Shown: positions 8,245-17,299, numbered from the stretch's first letter. The stretch is 64,000 bases of DNA from Vibrio sp. HB236076 (GCF_040957575.1 NZ_CP162602.1:1-64000); one strand, 5' to 3'. Notes: generated by a model from the letters alone, not told the origin. Translations and numbers: made by a program.

Positions 8245-9150
8245 ATGAAACGTGATATTTACGCCTACATTACGACTTGTGTTCTTGTGATCGCCGTCGG
8301 TTTTAGCGCGTTTTTGGTTTACACCGACAATGCCATTCCCTTTACCACACAAGCGACAGTCAAAACCACCTCAATTAATGTGGTCCCTGAAGTGAAGGGG
8401 TATATTACTGATGTCTACGTTCGCGAGGGACAACGCGTACCAGCCGGGGCACCGCTGTTGCAGATTGATCGCACTGACTATCAAATAGCCAAAGACAAAG
8501 CGTTAGCCGTCCAGAAACAACGACAGAGTACACTGGCGAAAAGTACACGTCACTATCAGCGAATTCGCGCGTTAGCCAAAAAAGGCTCCATCAGCCAAGA
8601 CGACCTCGATGTTGCCAAAGAAGCCATGGCCAACGCCAACGCACAACTTGAGCAAGCCAATGCCGATCTCGCGACGGCAAAGCGAAACTTAGAGCGTACC
8701 CTGATGATTGCCAAACACGCTGGGGTTGTCACCAATTTGGCCTATAAACCTGGTATGTACGTTAGCCCGTCTTCGGTGGCGGTTCACTTGGTCAACCGCC
8801 AAGATTTATGGGTCGCCGCGGATTTTACTGAAAAAGGCTTACCGGCATTACAGAAAAATCGCCACGTCAATATCGTGTTTGATGCTCTGCCCAACCGCGT
8901 ATTCCAAGGCCAAATTAGCGCCATCGACCAAGCCATTCAATCGGGTCTTAACGATGCCGGCCAACTCGCGACAGTGACCAATGAAACACGCTGGATCCGC
9001 TCCCAGCAAAAAGTCCGCGTCCGAATTCGTCTTGATGAGATGCCAAGCAACGTGGTGGCGGGCGGCCGTGCCAGTGTCATGCTCCGCGATGACGGCAAGG
9101 TGTCCGATACTTGGATGTCCCTATTGAGCTGGTTGAGATACTTATACTAA
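8245..9150 (+). CDS. HlyD/EmrA-family membrane fusion protein
   Basis: A 301-residue periplasmic adaptor. It has one N-terminal membrane anchor (about residues 5-25), a biotinyl-lipoyl-like segment (VVPEVKGYITDVYVREGQRVPAGAPLLQID, about 49-78), an alpha-helical hairpin (about 80-150) and a beta-barrel region. This matches the EmrA/AaeA type that couples an inner-membrane transporter to an outer-membrane channel. Its stop overlaps the start of the DUF2955 gene by one base, so the two proteins form one efflux unit. No outer-membrane channel gene is in the cluster. The ribosome site is weak. Confidence 0.88.
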   Translation: MKRDIYAYITTCVLVIAVGFSAFLVYTDNAIPFTTQATVKTTSINVVPEVKGYITDVYVREGQRVPAGAPLLQIDRTDYQIAKDKALAVQKQRQSTLAKSTRHYQRIRALAKKGSISQDDLDVAKEAMANANAQLEQANADLATAKRNLERTLMIAKHAGVVTNLAYKPGMYVSPSSVAVHLVNRQDLWVAADFTEKGLPALQKNRHVNIVFDALPNRVFQGQISAIDQAIQSGLNDAGQLATVTNETRWIRSQQKVRVRIRLDEMPSNVVAGGRASVMLRDDGKVSDTWMSLLSWLRYLY

Positions 9151-10142
9151 TGTACGAGCTGCTACGAAAAACACTGATCATTTTAATTTGCTTAATGCTG
9201 AGTAAAACACTGCATATGACGGTCGGTGTTTACTTGTTGTTATTTGCGATTTTATTATCAACCACAACGGTGTCTAAGCACATTCATCAGTTACTGGGGA
9301 AATTATTGCCCGCCGTCATATGCGCCTTAGGGGCTACCTTAGTCAACCAAGCCTTCAGTGAACACCCCTTCATTATTTGGACCTGCTGCCTGGTGTTTTT
9401 TGATCACGTACGCCGCCAAGCCAATACCAACCTCAAAATTGGCCAAGCGGTACTGCCTTTGTTCATGATCATTTTTGTCACCACTTATCACAATAGCGGT
9501 ACGTATACCGATGCACTTATTTTTTACATGCACGACGTAGTGTTAAGTGCCGGGGTTGTCGCTTTCGTCACGAGCTTTATGAATCATATCATGCCGCCCA
9601 AAAGTGCCCCTTCGGCACCGCAAGTCATTCACCAACCTGTAACCGGCAGTGATCGGCTCAAAATACTGGTATTGGTTGGCGGCGGCTTGGCCTTTATCAT
9701 GATCAATCAAGTCACCAGTGCGGTATTTTGCTTAGTGCCCTTAGTCACCTCCGCGATGCAACCGACCCATCAGCACATGAAACAACATTCAAAAGAAAAA
9801 TTGTTGTCGCAGATTGGCGGCTGTTGTCTGGCGATCATCATGTCGATGGTGTACTCAGGTACGGAAGTGAATCTATTTAGCTACGCGTTAATCTCCTTTT
9901 TGTTGATTTACCTCATTTTGTACTGGATACAGCATTCAGAGCCGGTGGACAAAGCGATTCACGGCGACGCTTTAATGGGCTTTTTAATTCCATATCAATT
10001 GTACATTGCCCAATACGGCAACAATTTTGGCCTTAATTCCATTACTTTGCGCGCTACAGAATTGATGATTGCCTTAGTGATCATCTATATTGTTGCCCAC
10101 TGGCTAGATTCGTTAGCTCGACATCGCCCTCCAGCTCAGTAG
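9150..10142 (+). CDS. DUF2955 inner-membrane protein, putative efflux pump
   Basis: A 330-residue, strongly hydrophobic protein with about eight to ten predicted membrane spans arranged as two similar halves, as in FUSC/AaeB-type aromatic acid exporters; DUF2955 proteins are regularly found beside HlyD adaptors. I start at the ATG at 9150 because it overlaps the HlyD stop (TAATG), the usual translational-coupling arrangement; the frame upstream lies inside HlyD. With the neighbouring aldehyde dehydrogenase, export of aromatic acids is a plausible but unproven role. Confidence 0.8.
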   Translation: MYELLRKTLIILICLMLSKTLHMTVGVYLLLFAILLSTTTVSKHIHQLLGKLLPAVICALGATLVNQAFSEHPFIIWTCCLVFFDHVRRQANTNLKIGQAVLPLFMIIFVTTYHNSGTYTDALIFYMHDVVLSAGVVAFVTSFMNHIMPPKSAPSAPQVIHQPVTGSDRLKILVLVGGGLAFIMINQVTSAVFCLVPLVTSAMQPTHQHMKQHSKEKLLSQIGGCCLAIIMSMVYSGTEVNLFSYALISFLLIYLILYWIQHSEPVDKAIHGDALMGFLIPYQLYIAQYGNNFGLNSITLRATELMIALVIIYIVAHWLDSLARHRPPAQ

Positions 10143-10500
10143 CCCATGTGGCAACTCAATATACTTATGACTTATTATTCTTTTTTTGTTATATATTTAT
10201 TCATCAATTCGTATGATTAACCTGTTGAGCACTTCTGGCCACAAGCGGTACTGAAAATAGGCACTTATAGTGTGGAATGCTTTAAATAATGGTTAAATAG
10301 TGTTTTATTTTGATGTGTAAAATAAAATCAATTGTCCCCTTGTTAGCGATTCAATTAGTGGTATATTGACTGCATAGATGTGCACTTGACAAACTGATGA
10401 ATGTCGATCGCTATCAAGCCGATGGCCAGGTGATAGGACAATCACCTTAGCGTCGATAAAGTGCCAAGTGAGGGTTAACTAGCAAAGAGAGTCAAAGGAA
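10143..10500. other. Intergenic region and leader of mqo
   Basis: A 358-bp gene-free stretch. The first 230 bp are AT-rich with no open frame or clear terminator; promoter elements for mqo probably lie here. The last 90 bp hold the nested inverted repeats described separately (10383-10470). Confidence 0.6.
10383..10470 (+). promoter_or_regulatory. Nested hairpin in mqo leader
   Basis: Three nested complementary pairs occur just upstream of mqo: CACTTG (10383-10388) with CAAGTG (10465-10470); TCGA-t-CGCTA (10404-10413) with TAGCGTCGA (10448-10456), one bulged base; and AGGTGAT (10428-10434) with ATCACCT (10441-10447). Together they could fold one long stem-loop in the 5' UTR ending 30 nt before the start codon. 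Confidence 0.5.
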
Positions 10501-12108
10501 ATGAGACAAGAAACTGGTCAAAGAGACTTGAACCAGAATGGGCAAAAAGGCAAAGAAAACCAGGTTGATGTTGTGCTTATTGGCGGTGGGATCATGAGTG
10601 CCACACTGGGCAGTTTCCTACAACAATTGGAGCCCAACTGGCAAATCAACCTCTATGAGTGTTTAAGCGATGTCGCTCAAGAAAGTTCGAACGGTTGGAA
10701 TAACGCCGGCACCGGTCACACCTCCTTAGCGGAGTCCAACTACACGCCTCTGAAAGCCGATGGCAGTATCGATATCAGTAAAGCGATTAAAATCTACCAA
10801 CAGTTTCAATTATCACGCCAATTTTGGGCTTACCTAAGCGAGCAAGGTCAACTTGGCACGCCAAGCAGCTTCATCAATAGCGTGCCTCATTTGAGCTTTG
10901 TCAGTGGCCAAGAGAACGTCGAATTTTTGCGCAAACGCTATCAAGCCCTTTCCTCTTTGTCTTTGTTCGAAGGCATGGCTTATTCCGAAGACCCCGAGCA
11001 AATTCGCACTTGGTTGCCTTTGATGATGGAGGGTCGTTCCAGTGATCAGCCGATCGCCGCTACCCGCTCTATCGATGGCACGGATGTCAACTTTGGTGAG
11101 CTCACCCGCCAAATGATCGACAATTTGCAGCGCAACGAGCGTTTTTCACTGCAGTTAAAACACAAAGTGACTCAGCTTGACAAGCAAAGTGATGGCCGTT
11201 GGAAAGTGGGTGTGCGCTGTCTGACAACGGGTAAAGAGCACACCGTTCTTAGCCGTTACGTGTTCATCGGTGCTGGCGGTGCCTCATTGACCTTATTGCA
11301 AAAATCGTCGATCCCAGAAGCGAAATCGTATGCGGGTTTCCCGGTCGGGGGCCAATTTTTAGTGACTGAGAACCCAGATCTCGTCAACGCCCACCAAGCG
11401 AAAGTGTATGGCAAAGCGGCGGTCGGTGCTCCGCCGATGTCGGTCCCACACATGGATACTCGGGTCATTGATGGCAAAAAAATGCTGTTATTTGGGCCTT
11501 TTGCCAGTTTCTCGAGTAAATTCTTAAAACAGGGCTCGCTTCTCGATTTATTTTCGTCGGTCACACCACACAATGTGCTGCCAATGATGCACGTCGGGCT
11601 CAATAACTTTGACTTGGTGAAATACCTCGTCGGCCAACTAACGCAAAGTGAAGACGACCGCATCAAAGCCTTGCAAGCCTTTTACCCTAAGGCCAAAGCC
11701 AGTGACTGGCGTTTGTGTCAAGCCGGGCAACGAGTACAAATCATCAAAAAAGAAGCCGGTAAAAAAGCCGCATTACACTTAGGCTCTGAACTGGTTCACG
11801 CCAAAGACGGAAGCTTAACCGCACTCCTTGGTGCATCGCCGGGGGCCTCAGTTTCGGCCGCCATCATGATGGAATTACTCGAGCGTTGTTTCCCAGAACA
11901 AATGGGCAGCAAAGCGTGGCAAAACAAAATCCAACAAATGTTGCCATCGTATGGTCAGGATTTACTCGACAACCCACAGTTGCATCAACACGTATTGGCG
12001 CAGACGGCGAAAAGTCTCAACCTTGACAACCATTTAGTTGAATTAAACACCAATGTAGAGAACACGTCTCACGAGGCCGAAAAACATCAAGAGGCCGATG
12101 TCGCTTAA
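10501..12108 (+). CDS. mqo: Malate:quinone oxidoreductase
   Basis: A 535-residue FAD enzyme that oxidises malate to oxaloacetate and passes electrons to the quinone pool; membrane-associated, part of the TCA cycle. The FAD fold begins [16 protein letters not shown] (about residues 22-37), followed by the family segment [11 protein letters not shown]-terminal [15 protein letters not shown] also matches Mqo. Length is close to the E. coli enzyme (about 548). The ATG at 10501 has AAAGAGA and AAAGGA upstream; the N-terminal 21 residues are polar and look extended compared with the FAD core. It is monocistronic, with a terminator at 12155-12183. Confidence 0.95.
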   Translation: MRQETGQRDLNQNGQKGKENQVDVVLIGGGIMSATLGSFLQQLEPNWQINLYECLSDVAQESSNGWNNAGTGHTSLAESNYTPLKADGSIDISKAIKIYQQFQLSRQFWAYLSEQGQLGTPSSFINSVPHLSFVSGQENVEFLRKRYQALSSLSLFEGMAYSEDPEQIRTWLPLMMEGRSSDQPIAATRSIDGTDVNFGELTRQMIDNLQRNERFSLQLKHKVTQLDKQSDGRWKVGVRCLTTGKEHTVLSRYVFIGAGGASLTLLQKSSIPEAKSYAGFPVGGQFLVTENPDLVNAHQAKVYGKAAVGAPPMSVPHMDTRVIDGKKMLLFGPFASFSSKFLKQGSLLDLFSSVTPHNVLPMMHVGLNNFDLVKYLVGQLTQSEDDRIKALQAFYPKAKASDWRLCQAGQRVQIIKKEAGKKAALHLGSELVHAKDGSLTALLGASPGASVSAAIMMELLERCFPEQMGSKAWQNKIQQMLPSYGQDLLDNPQLHQHVLAQTAKSLNLDNHLVELNTNVENTSHEAEKHQEADVA

Positions 12109-12154
12109 TTTTCTCCCGCCTTTTAAACGCGTTTGACTCGCGGTATTGTTCACT

Positions 12155-12183
12155 GGCCAATCACAGATTGATTGGCCTTTTTT
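12155..12183 (+). terminator. Intrinsic terminator after mqo
   Basis: A 9-bp stem GGCCAATCA/TGATTGGCC (12155-12163 with 12169-12177) followed by six T residues. Confidence 0.9.
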
Positions 12184-12329
12184 ACCTCTAACGCGCTTAT
12201 TTTTGACTCTGTATCCCCTTCTAAGCCTAAAGGGGTAGAAGCGCATAATATCGAGTGCAATGCGCCCCCTCTTAGTGATCATTGTGATTTTACTTATCAC
12301 TTTCTCTTTAATTATCTGCAACTTATAAA

Positions 12330-12346
12330 TTGGAACACTTATTGCT
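12330..12346 (+). promoter_or_regulatory. Sigma-54 (-24/-12) promoter of the NrtA-like operon
   Basis: TTGGAACACTTATTGCT matches the sigma-54 consensus TTGGCACRNNNNTTGCW at every defined position except one (C to A), with the GG and GC elements exactly 10 bp apart. The predicted start of transcription is about 12357, leaving a leader of about 140 nt before the start codon at 12498. Sigma-54 control fits a nitrogen-source transporter. Confidence 0.7.
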
Positions 12347-12366
12347 CAACTTGGTATTGATACTGA

Positions 12367-12478
12367 GAATACACCCTTGTATTCGACGTTAGCACGGTTG
12401 AGACTGATTGGTTTGCCGTCCAGTAGAGACTCACCTGTGTAACTATCTGATGGCCTGTTATGCCATCGCGGACTTTTT
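12367..12478 (+). promoter_or_regulatory. Attenuator-like leader of the NrtA-like operon
   Basis: About 10 nt after the predicted start site there is a 6-bp hairpin with a six-base loop (GAATAC-ACCCTT-GTATTC, 12367-12384). Further down, GATGGC/GCCATC (12449-12454 with 12462-12467) forms a second hairpin with a T run at 12474-12478, shortly before the start codon. The layout resembles nitrate-responsive leaders bound by NasR or NasT, but the hexaloop has C rather than the ANTAR-typical G at position 4. Confidence 0.45.
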
Positions 12479-12497
12479 ATTGATGAAAGGAATCAAA

Positions 12498-13874
12498 ATG
12501 AAAAAGAATGCCCTGAGAAGCGCTGTGATCGCTGCGGTCAGTACCTTCTGCCTGCTTGCCCCCGTTAGCCTTAATGCCGAAGAGCTTGGCTGGCCCGAGA
12601 AAGAAGAGCTTACCTTTGGCTTTATCAAACTCACGGATATGGCCCCCATCGCCATTGCGTATGAAAAAGGCTACTTTGAAGACGAAGGCTTGTACGTCAC
12701 CATTGAAGCGCAAGCAAACTGGAAAGTCTTGCTAGACGGGGTGATTGATGGCCGTCTCGATGGCGCCCACATGCTCGCAGGCCAACCGATAGCCGCGACC
12801 ATTGGCTATGGCACCAAAGCGGATATCATTACCCCATTTTCTATGGATCTTAACGGCAACGGCATTACGGTCTCCAACGAGGTTTGGCAACAAATGAAAG
12901 CCAATATCCCTAAAATGGACGACGGTAGACCGGTTCACCCAATCAAAGCCGACGCACTAAAACCGGTGGTCGACCAATACAATGCCGAAGGCAAGCCGTT
13001 TAAAATGGGCATGGTCTTTCCCGTTTCGACCCACAATTACGAACTTCGCTATTGGTTAGCCGCCGGGGGTATTCACCCAGGCTACTACGCCCCACACCGC
13101 GGTGATACGTCAGGTCAACTCGATGCCGACGCTTTACTGTCTGTCACACCGCCGCCACAAATGCCCGCCACCTTAGAAGCCGGTACGATTTTCGGTTATT
13201 GCGTTGGCGAACCGTGGAACCAACAAGCGGTGTTTAAAGGCATTGGTGTCCCTGTGGTCACCGACTATGAAATCTGGAAAAACAACCCAGAGAAAGTTTT
13301 TGGTATCACCAAACAATTTGCTGAAAAATACCCCAATACGACCATTCGTCTCACCCGTGCGTTGATCCGCGCCGCCAAATGGTTAGATGACAACGACAAT
13401 GCCAATCGCCCGGAAGCGGTCAAAATCTTATCGCAATCAAACTACGTTGGCGCCGACTACGACGTGATAGCCAACAGCATGACGGGCACGTTTGAGTACG
13501 AAAAAGGCGATAAGCGCGCCGTGCCTGATTTTAATGTCTTTTTCCGCCACAACGCCACTTACCCCTATTACTCTGATGCCATTTGGTATTTGACCCAAAT
13601 GCGTCGTTGGGGGCAGATCAGTGAACCACAAAGTGATGAGTGGTACAAAGAAACGGCGAAAAAAGTCTATCGTCCAGACATTTACATCAAAGCCGCACAA
13701 TCGCTTATCGATGAAAAATTAATGGATAAAGCCGACTTCCCCGACTTTAGTCAAGAAGATGGTTACCGCCAACCGCAAACTCACTTTATCGACAACATTG
13801 TTTACGACGGCAACAAGCCCAACGACTACATCGACAAATTTTCGATTGGTCTCAAAGCCCAACAAAAACTGTAA
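12498..13874 (+). CDS. NrtA-type ABC transporter substrate-binding protein
   Basis: A 458-residue periplasmic binding protein of the NrtA/CmpA family (nitrate, nitrite or bicarbonate). I start at 12498, where a GAAAGGA ribosome site precedes a clear signal peptide ([27 protein letters not shown]). The core contains [28 protein letters not shown] (mature N-terminus) and an [18 protein letters not shown] segment typical of NrtA. It is the first gene of a three-gene importer. Neither nitrate nor nitrite reductase genes are in the window, so nitrate as ligand is inferred from the family. Expression is probably sigma-54 dependent. Confidence 0.85.
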   Translation: MKKNALRSAVIAAVSTFCLLAPVSLNAEELGWPEKEELTFGFIKLTDMAPIAIAYEKGYFEDEGLYVTIEAQANWKVLLDGVIDGRLDGAHMLAGQPIAATIGYGTKADIITPFSMDLNGNGITVSNEVWQQMKANIPKMDDGRPVHPIKADALKPVVDQYNAEGKPFKMGMVFPVSTHNYELRYWLAAGGIHPGYYAPHRGDTSGQLDADALLSVTPPPQMPATLEAGTIFGYCVGEPWNQQAVFKGIGVPVVTDYEIWKNNPEKVFGITKQFAEKYPNTTIRLTRALIRAAKWLDDNDNANRPEAVKILSQSNYVGADYDVIANSMTGTFEYEKGDKRAVPDFNVFFRHNATYPYYSDAIWYLTQMRRWGQISEPQSDEWYKETAKKVYRPDIYIKAAQSLIDEKLMDKADFPDFSQEDGYRQPQTHFIDNIVYDGNKPNDYIDKFSIGLKAQQKL

Positions 13875-13891
13875 TCCACCACAGTCAATGA

Positions 13892-13911
13892 TGCCGGCGA
13901 GTTCGCCGGCA
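13892..13911 (+). repeat. Intercistronic GC hairpin
   Basis: TGCCGGCGA and TCGCCGGCA form a perfect 9-bp inverted repeat with a 2-bp centre, between the binding-protein and permease genes. Without a T run, it probably protects the 3' end of the binding-protein message or tunes the permease level. Confidence 0.6.
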
Positions 13912-13925
13912 CTAAGGACAGAGAG

Positions 13926-14915
13926 ATGAAAACACAACCACTTAACGCCAAGGCCGAAAGCACGGTAATCACGGTGATCAGCGATTGGTGCACTCAACAA
14001 TTGAAAGCCTTGTTATTACCCATTGCGGGCATCGCCTGTTTTTTGCTCATTTGGTCAATTGCCGCCAATCAAATCAATACGTCGCTGGGTAAATTCCCAG
14101 GGCCATCACAAGTTTCAGAGCAAATCGTCAATCTTTATTTAGAACACAACCAAGAGCGAGAGAAAGAGCAAGCGTTCTACCAACGCCAAGAAGAGCGCAA
14201 TGCCAAACGCGTTGCCGCCGACCCTTCCTATGAACCTAAAATACGCGCCTATACCGGCAAAGAAACCTTTCTCGACCAGATTGTCACCAGCTTAATCACG
14301 GTGATGACTGGGTTTATCGTCGCCGCCATCATTGCGATTCCATTGGGTATTGCCATTGGCTTGAGTCGCTCTCTCAATACGGCGATCAACCCAATTATTC
14401 AGATCTTTAAACCCGTTTCGCCATTGGCTTGGCTACCTTTAGTGACCATGGTGGTCAGCGCGGTGTATACCACGTCCGACCCGATGTTTGCCAAGTCATT
14501 TATCAACTCAGTGATCACGGTAACCTTATGCTGTTTGTGGCCCATGGTCATCAATACCGCCGTCGGAGTGAGCTCTATTGAAAAAGATTGGGTTAACGTG
14601 AGCCGAGTGCTACGCCTGCCCCCATTAACCCATGTCAGAAAAATCGTCTTACCGTCGTCTGTGCCTGCTATCTTTACCGGAATGAGATTGTCACTTGGTA
14701 TTGCTTGGATGGTGCTGATCGCCGCTGAGATGCTGGCGCAAAACCCAGGCCTTGGCAAATTTGTTTGGGATGAGTTTCAAAACGGCAGCTCACAATCCCT
14801 GAGTCGAATCATGACGGCGGTCCTGGTCATTGGCTTAATTGGCTTCATGCTCGATCGCAGTATGATGCAATTGCAACGTTGGGTGAGCTGGGATAAAGCC
14901 GCCGAAGTACGATAA
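13926..14915 (+). CDS. NrtB-type ABC transporter permease
   Basis: A 329-residue BPD-type permease with about six membrane spans. The first span is at residues 28-50; a hydrophilic, charged insertion (about 70-118, rich in Glu/Arg/Lys) follows and is characteristic of proteobacterial NtrB proteins. The EAA-like cytoplasmic loop is near residues 225-250 (WVNVSRVLRLPPLTHVRKIVLPSSVPAIFTG). It sits between the NrtA-like binding protein and the ATPase, 14 bp before the latter. Family knowledge assigns nitrate uptake; the sequence itself cannot fix the substrate. Confidence 0.87.
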   Translation: MKTQPLNAKAESTVITVISDWCTQQLKALLLPIAGIACFLLIWSIAANQINTSLGKFPGPSQVSEQIVNLYLEHNQEREKEQAFYQRQEERNAKRVAADPSYEPKIRAYTGKETFLDQIVTSLITVMTGFIVAAIIAIPLGIAIGLSRSLNTAINPIIQIFKPVSPLAWLPLVTMVVSAVYTTSDPMFAKSFINSVITVTLCCLWPMVINTAVGVSSIEKDWVNVSRVLRLPPLTHVRKIVLPSSVPAIFTGMRLSLGIAWMVLIAAEMLAQNPGLGKFVWDEFQNGSSQSLSRIMTAVLVIGLIGFMLDRSMMQLQRWVSWDKAAEVR

Positions 14916-14929
14916 ACAAGGAGATTACC

Positions 14930-15772
14930 ATGCAAGCATTTCTCGACATTAGTCATATTGATATGGTGTTTCCGACGCCAAATGGCCCTTTTACCGCGTT
15001 AAAAGACGTCAATTTACAAATTAACAAGGGCGAATTTATCTCGCTTATCGGCCACTCTGGTTGTGGTAAATCCACGGTACTCAACGTTGTCGCAGGGCTG
15101 CACAATGCCACGAGCGGCGGGGTAATTTTAAATGGCAAAGAGGTCAACCAACCCGGGCCCGAGCGAGCGGTGGTGTTTCAAAACCACTCCCTACTCCCTT
15201 GGTTAACGGCTTATCAAAATGTTGAACTGGCTGTCAAACAAGTCTTCTCAAAAACCATGAATGCCAATGAGATGAAAGAATGGATTGAGCACAATTTGCA
15301 GCTGGTGCACATGGATCACGCGATTAACAAGCGGCCAGATGAAATTTCTGGGGGGATGAAACAACGAGTTGGGATTGCCAGAGCACTTGCCATGCAACCC
15401 GAAGTATTGCTAATGGACGAGCCGTTTGGTGCCCTCGATGCACTAACACGCGCTCATATGCAAGATTCGTTAATGGAGATCCAAGACGAACTCAACAATA
15501 CCGTGATCATGATTACTCATGACGTCGATGAAGCGGTGTTATTGTCCGATAAGATCGTCATGATGACCAATGGGCCAAGTGCGACCGTCGGTGAAATATT
15601 GGAGGTCAATTTACCAAGACCAAGAAACCGCTTAACCTTAGCCCAGGACCCAAGCTATAACCGTCTTCGCTCTGAAGTGCTGACCTTCCTCTATGAAAAG
15701 CAGCGCAAAGTCGAGCCCTTGAGTCAATCTAAAGCCAAGCCATCGTCCACTGATAAGCTCAAACGCGCTTGA
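14930..15772 (+). CDS. NrtD-type ABC transporter ATPase
   Basis: A 280-residue ATP-binding subunit. It has Walker A GHSGCGKST (41-49), Q-loop near residue 84 (VVFQNHSLLPW), signature SGGMKQR (140-146), Walker B LLMDEPFG (160-167) and the switch His in ITHDVDEA. It is of the NrtD/SsuB/TauB type and lacks the extra binding domain found in cyanobacterial NrtC. The AGGAG site and 14-bp gap after the permease show one operon with the two preceding genes; a terminator follows at 15791-15819. Confidence 0.9.
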   Translation: MQAFLDISHIDMVFPTPNGPFTALKDVNLQINKGEFISLIGHSGCGKSTVLNVVAGLHNATSGGVILNGKEVNQPGPERAVVFQNHSLLPWLTAYQNVELAVKQVFSKTMNANEMKEWIEHNLQLVHMDHAINKRPDEISGGMKQRVGIARALAMQPEVLLMDEPFGALDALTRAHMQDSLMEIQDELNNTVIMITHDVDEAVLLSDKIVMMTNGPSATVGEILEVNLPRPRNRLTLAQDPSYNRLRSEVLTFLYEKQRKVEPLSQSKAKPSSTDKLKRA

Positions 15773-15790
15773 ACAGTCACTGCCCGCCTT

Positions 15791-15819
15791 CCCCTGATAC
15801 ACCACTCAGGGGATTTTTT
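15791..15819 (+). terminator. Intrinsic terminator of the NrtA-like operon
   Basis: CCCCTGA/TCAGGGG (15791-15797 with 15806-15812) followed by six T residues after one A. Confidence 0.9.
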
Positions 15820-15851
15820 CTTTAAAGACAGATAAGACAATAAAGAGATAA

Positions 15852-15911
15852 CAGGACACGCAGGAAAAACTGCAAAAACTTCAGGACACGCAAGAAAAAC
15901 TACAAAAACTT
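15852..15911. repeat. Two 30-bp tandem repeats leading into the 107-bp repeat
   Basis: Units at 15852-15881 and 15882-15911 differ at two positions. Each begins CAGGACACG and ends AAAAACTT. A third CAGGACAC start at 15912 opens the first 107-bp unit, so the short units look like partial duplications of its edge. Confidence 0.8.
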
Positions 15912-16012
15912 CAGGACACTCATGTCATCAACACGCTCCTCGCTGGCTAAATGGCGAATCCAATTTACAGACAATTCATGGGTGTCCTCAATTATTTTAT
16001 GGGTGTCCCGTT
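15906..16012. repeat. 107-bp repeat, copy A
   Basis: First of two nearly identical 107-bp direct repeats (period 134 bp). Inside are 12-bp inverted arms AGGACACTCATG (15913-15924) and CATGGGTGTCCT (15977-15988), then a third related motif ATGGGTGTCC (15999-16008). A small stem TCGC/GCGA lies between the arms. The architecture resembles a REP or miniature inverted-repeat element; no transposase gene is nearby. Confidence 0.8.
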
Positions 16013-16039
16013 TTGGGAAGTCATGGAAGCTTCAGGAGG

Positions 16040-16146
16040 AAACTTCAGGACACCCATGAAATCAACACACTCTTCGCTGGCTAAATGGCGAACCCAATTT
16101 GCAGACAATTCATGAGTGTCCTCGATTATTTTATGGGTGTCCCGTT
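16040..16146. repeat. 107-bp repeat, copy B
   Basis: Second copy, 27 bp after copy A and the same length. Arms are AGGACACCCATG (16047-16058) and CATGAGTGTCCT (16111-16122), followed by ATGGGTGTCC (16133-16142). Compared with copy A, the one mismatched base pair in the arms is on the opposite side. It ends about 95 bp before the ybiB start. Confidence 0.8.
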
Positions 16147-16241
16147 GTGTTTTTTAGTAACGCGGCCGCGAAATTTATCGCCGATTTTTTATAAAAGGCT
16201 GTTATATTAGAGTATTAGCGACAACGCCATGGGGAGTAAAA

Positions 16242-17195
16242 ATGGAAAGCAGCATTTTAGAGTGTATTCGTACGGTAGGACGCGGTGAGCGTGGCAGAAA
16301 GCCCCTTTCCTTTGAACAAGCGTACACCATTATGAGTGAGTATTTAGATGGCCATTGCGATGCCGATCAAATGGCGATGCTGTTAATGCTGATCCGAGTA
16401 CAAAACGAAACCCATGACGAGATTGCCGGTTTTGTCCGTGCCTTTCAACCGCGTATTGCCAAGATCAACGCCGATATCGATTGGCCTTGTTATGCGGGTA
16501 AACGCTTAAGCCTTGGCAAACCCTGGCATCTGATTGCAGCCAAGATTTTGGCCAAGCAAGGCCAGCGCGTGTTACTGCACGGTTACAAAGACTCGGTTAA
16601 CCCCCGTGAGCACGCGTCCGATTATCTTGAGCAGATCGGTATCGAACGAGCCAAAGACGCGTTGCACGCGCAAACCCTCCTCGACGACAAAAATATAGCG
16701 TATTTGCCGCTGGAAAACTTTGCTCCGCAAGCGCTAGCCATGATGGATTGGCGCCATCGCTACGGTCTTAGAACCCCTATCAATACCGTGGTGCGTGCAC
16801 TCAATCCAGGCCAAGCTCGCTTTGGGATCCGCGGCAGTTTTCACCCGGGTTACCAGGAATTACACGCCAGAATTGAGCACAGTGTCGGTACATTAAGTCA
16901 CACTATGCTGTCGTTTAAAGGGCAATCTGGTGAATCGGAGTACAACCCCAAAGTCAGCCAAACGGTGTGGCTCAGTCAAGAGCAAGGGGTGAGCGAGCTC
17001 TACTGGCCTGCCTTTGATGACTTAGTGCTACCGAGAATCGACACATGCCCATTGGGCACGCCAGACGAGGACAAAGACACCATGGCCAAAACGGTGGTGT
17101 CTACCTTAGTATCTGTGCTCTTTACTCAACTTGGCGATCGCGAACAAGCGCTGAATAAAGCACAAACGTTATGGCGCGAGTATGTCGATGGTTAA
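16242..17195 (+). CDS. ybiB: TrpD2/YbiB-family nucleic-acid-binding protein
   Basis: A 317-residue protein of the anthranilate phosphoribosyltransferase fold, TrpD2 branch. The N-terminal helical domain (GRGERGRKPLSFEQAYTIMSEYLDGHCDADQMAMLLMLIRVQNET, about residues 13-57) and the length match YbiB (about 320). The PRPP-binding glycine motifs of true TrpD are not intact, as is usual in this branch; E. coli YbiB binds nucleic acids and is LexA-controlled. GGGGAG precedes the ATG. No SOS box is obvious in the spacer, which is largely occupied by the repeat island. Confidence 0.85.
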   Translation: MESSILECIRTVGRGERGRKPLSFEQAYTIMSEYLDGHCDADQMAMLLMLIRVQNETHDEIAGFVRAFQPRIAKINADIDWPCYAGKRLSLGKPWHLIAAKILAKQGQRVLLHGYKDSVNPREHASDYLEQIGIERAKDALHAQTLLDDKNIAYLPLENFAPQALAMMDWRHRYGLRTPINTVVRALNPGQARFGIRGSFHPGYQELHARIEHSVGTLSHTMLSFKGQSGESEYNPKVSQTVWLSQEQGVSELYWPAFDDLVLPRIDTCPLGTPDEDKDTMAKTVVSTLVSVLFTQLGDREQALNKAQTLWREYVDG

Positions 17196-17299
17196 CCCAA
17201 TTTACATTTGTTAACCCATTAAGGCGGTACCTGTCTTAAGTGATTCACAAAAAGCCTTTACAATAGTGGTTTTACCGCGTGTAACAGTGACTAATTGTG

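Noticed and set aside
15852..15920. CRISPR-like short tandem repeats
   Set aside because: The 30-bp units abut directly with no spacers and share sequence with the neighbouring 107-bp repeat; no cas genes are present.
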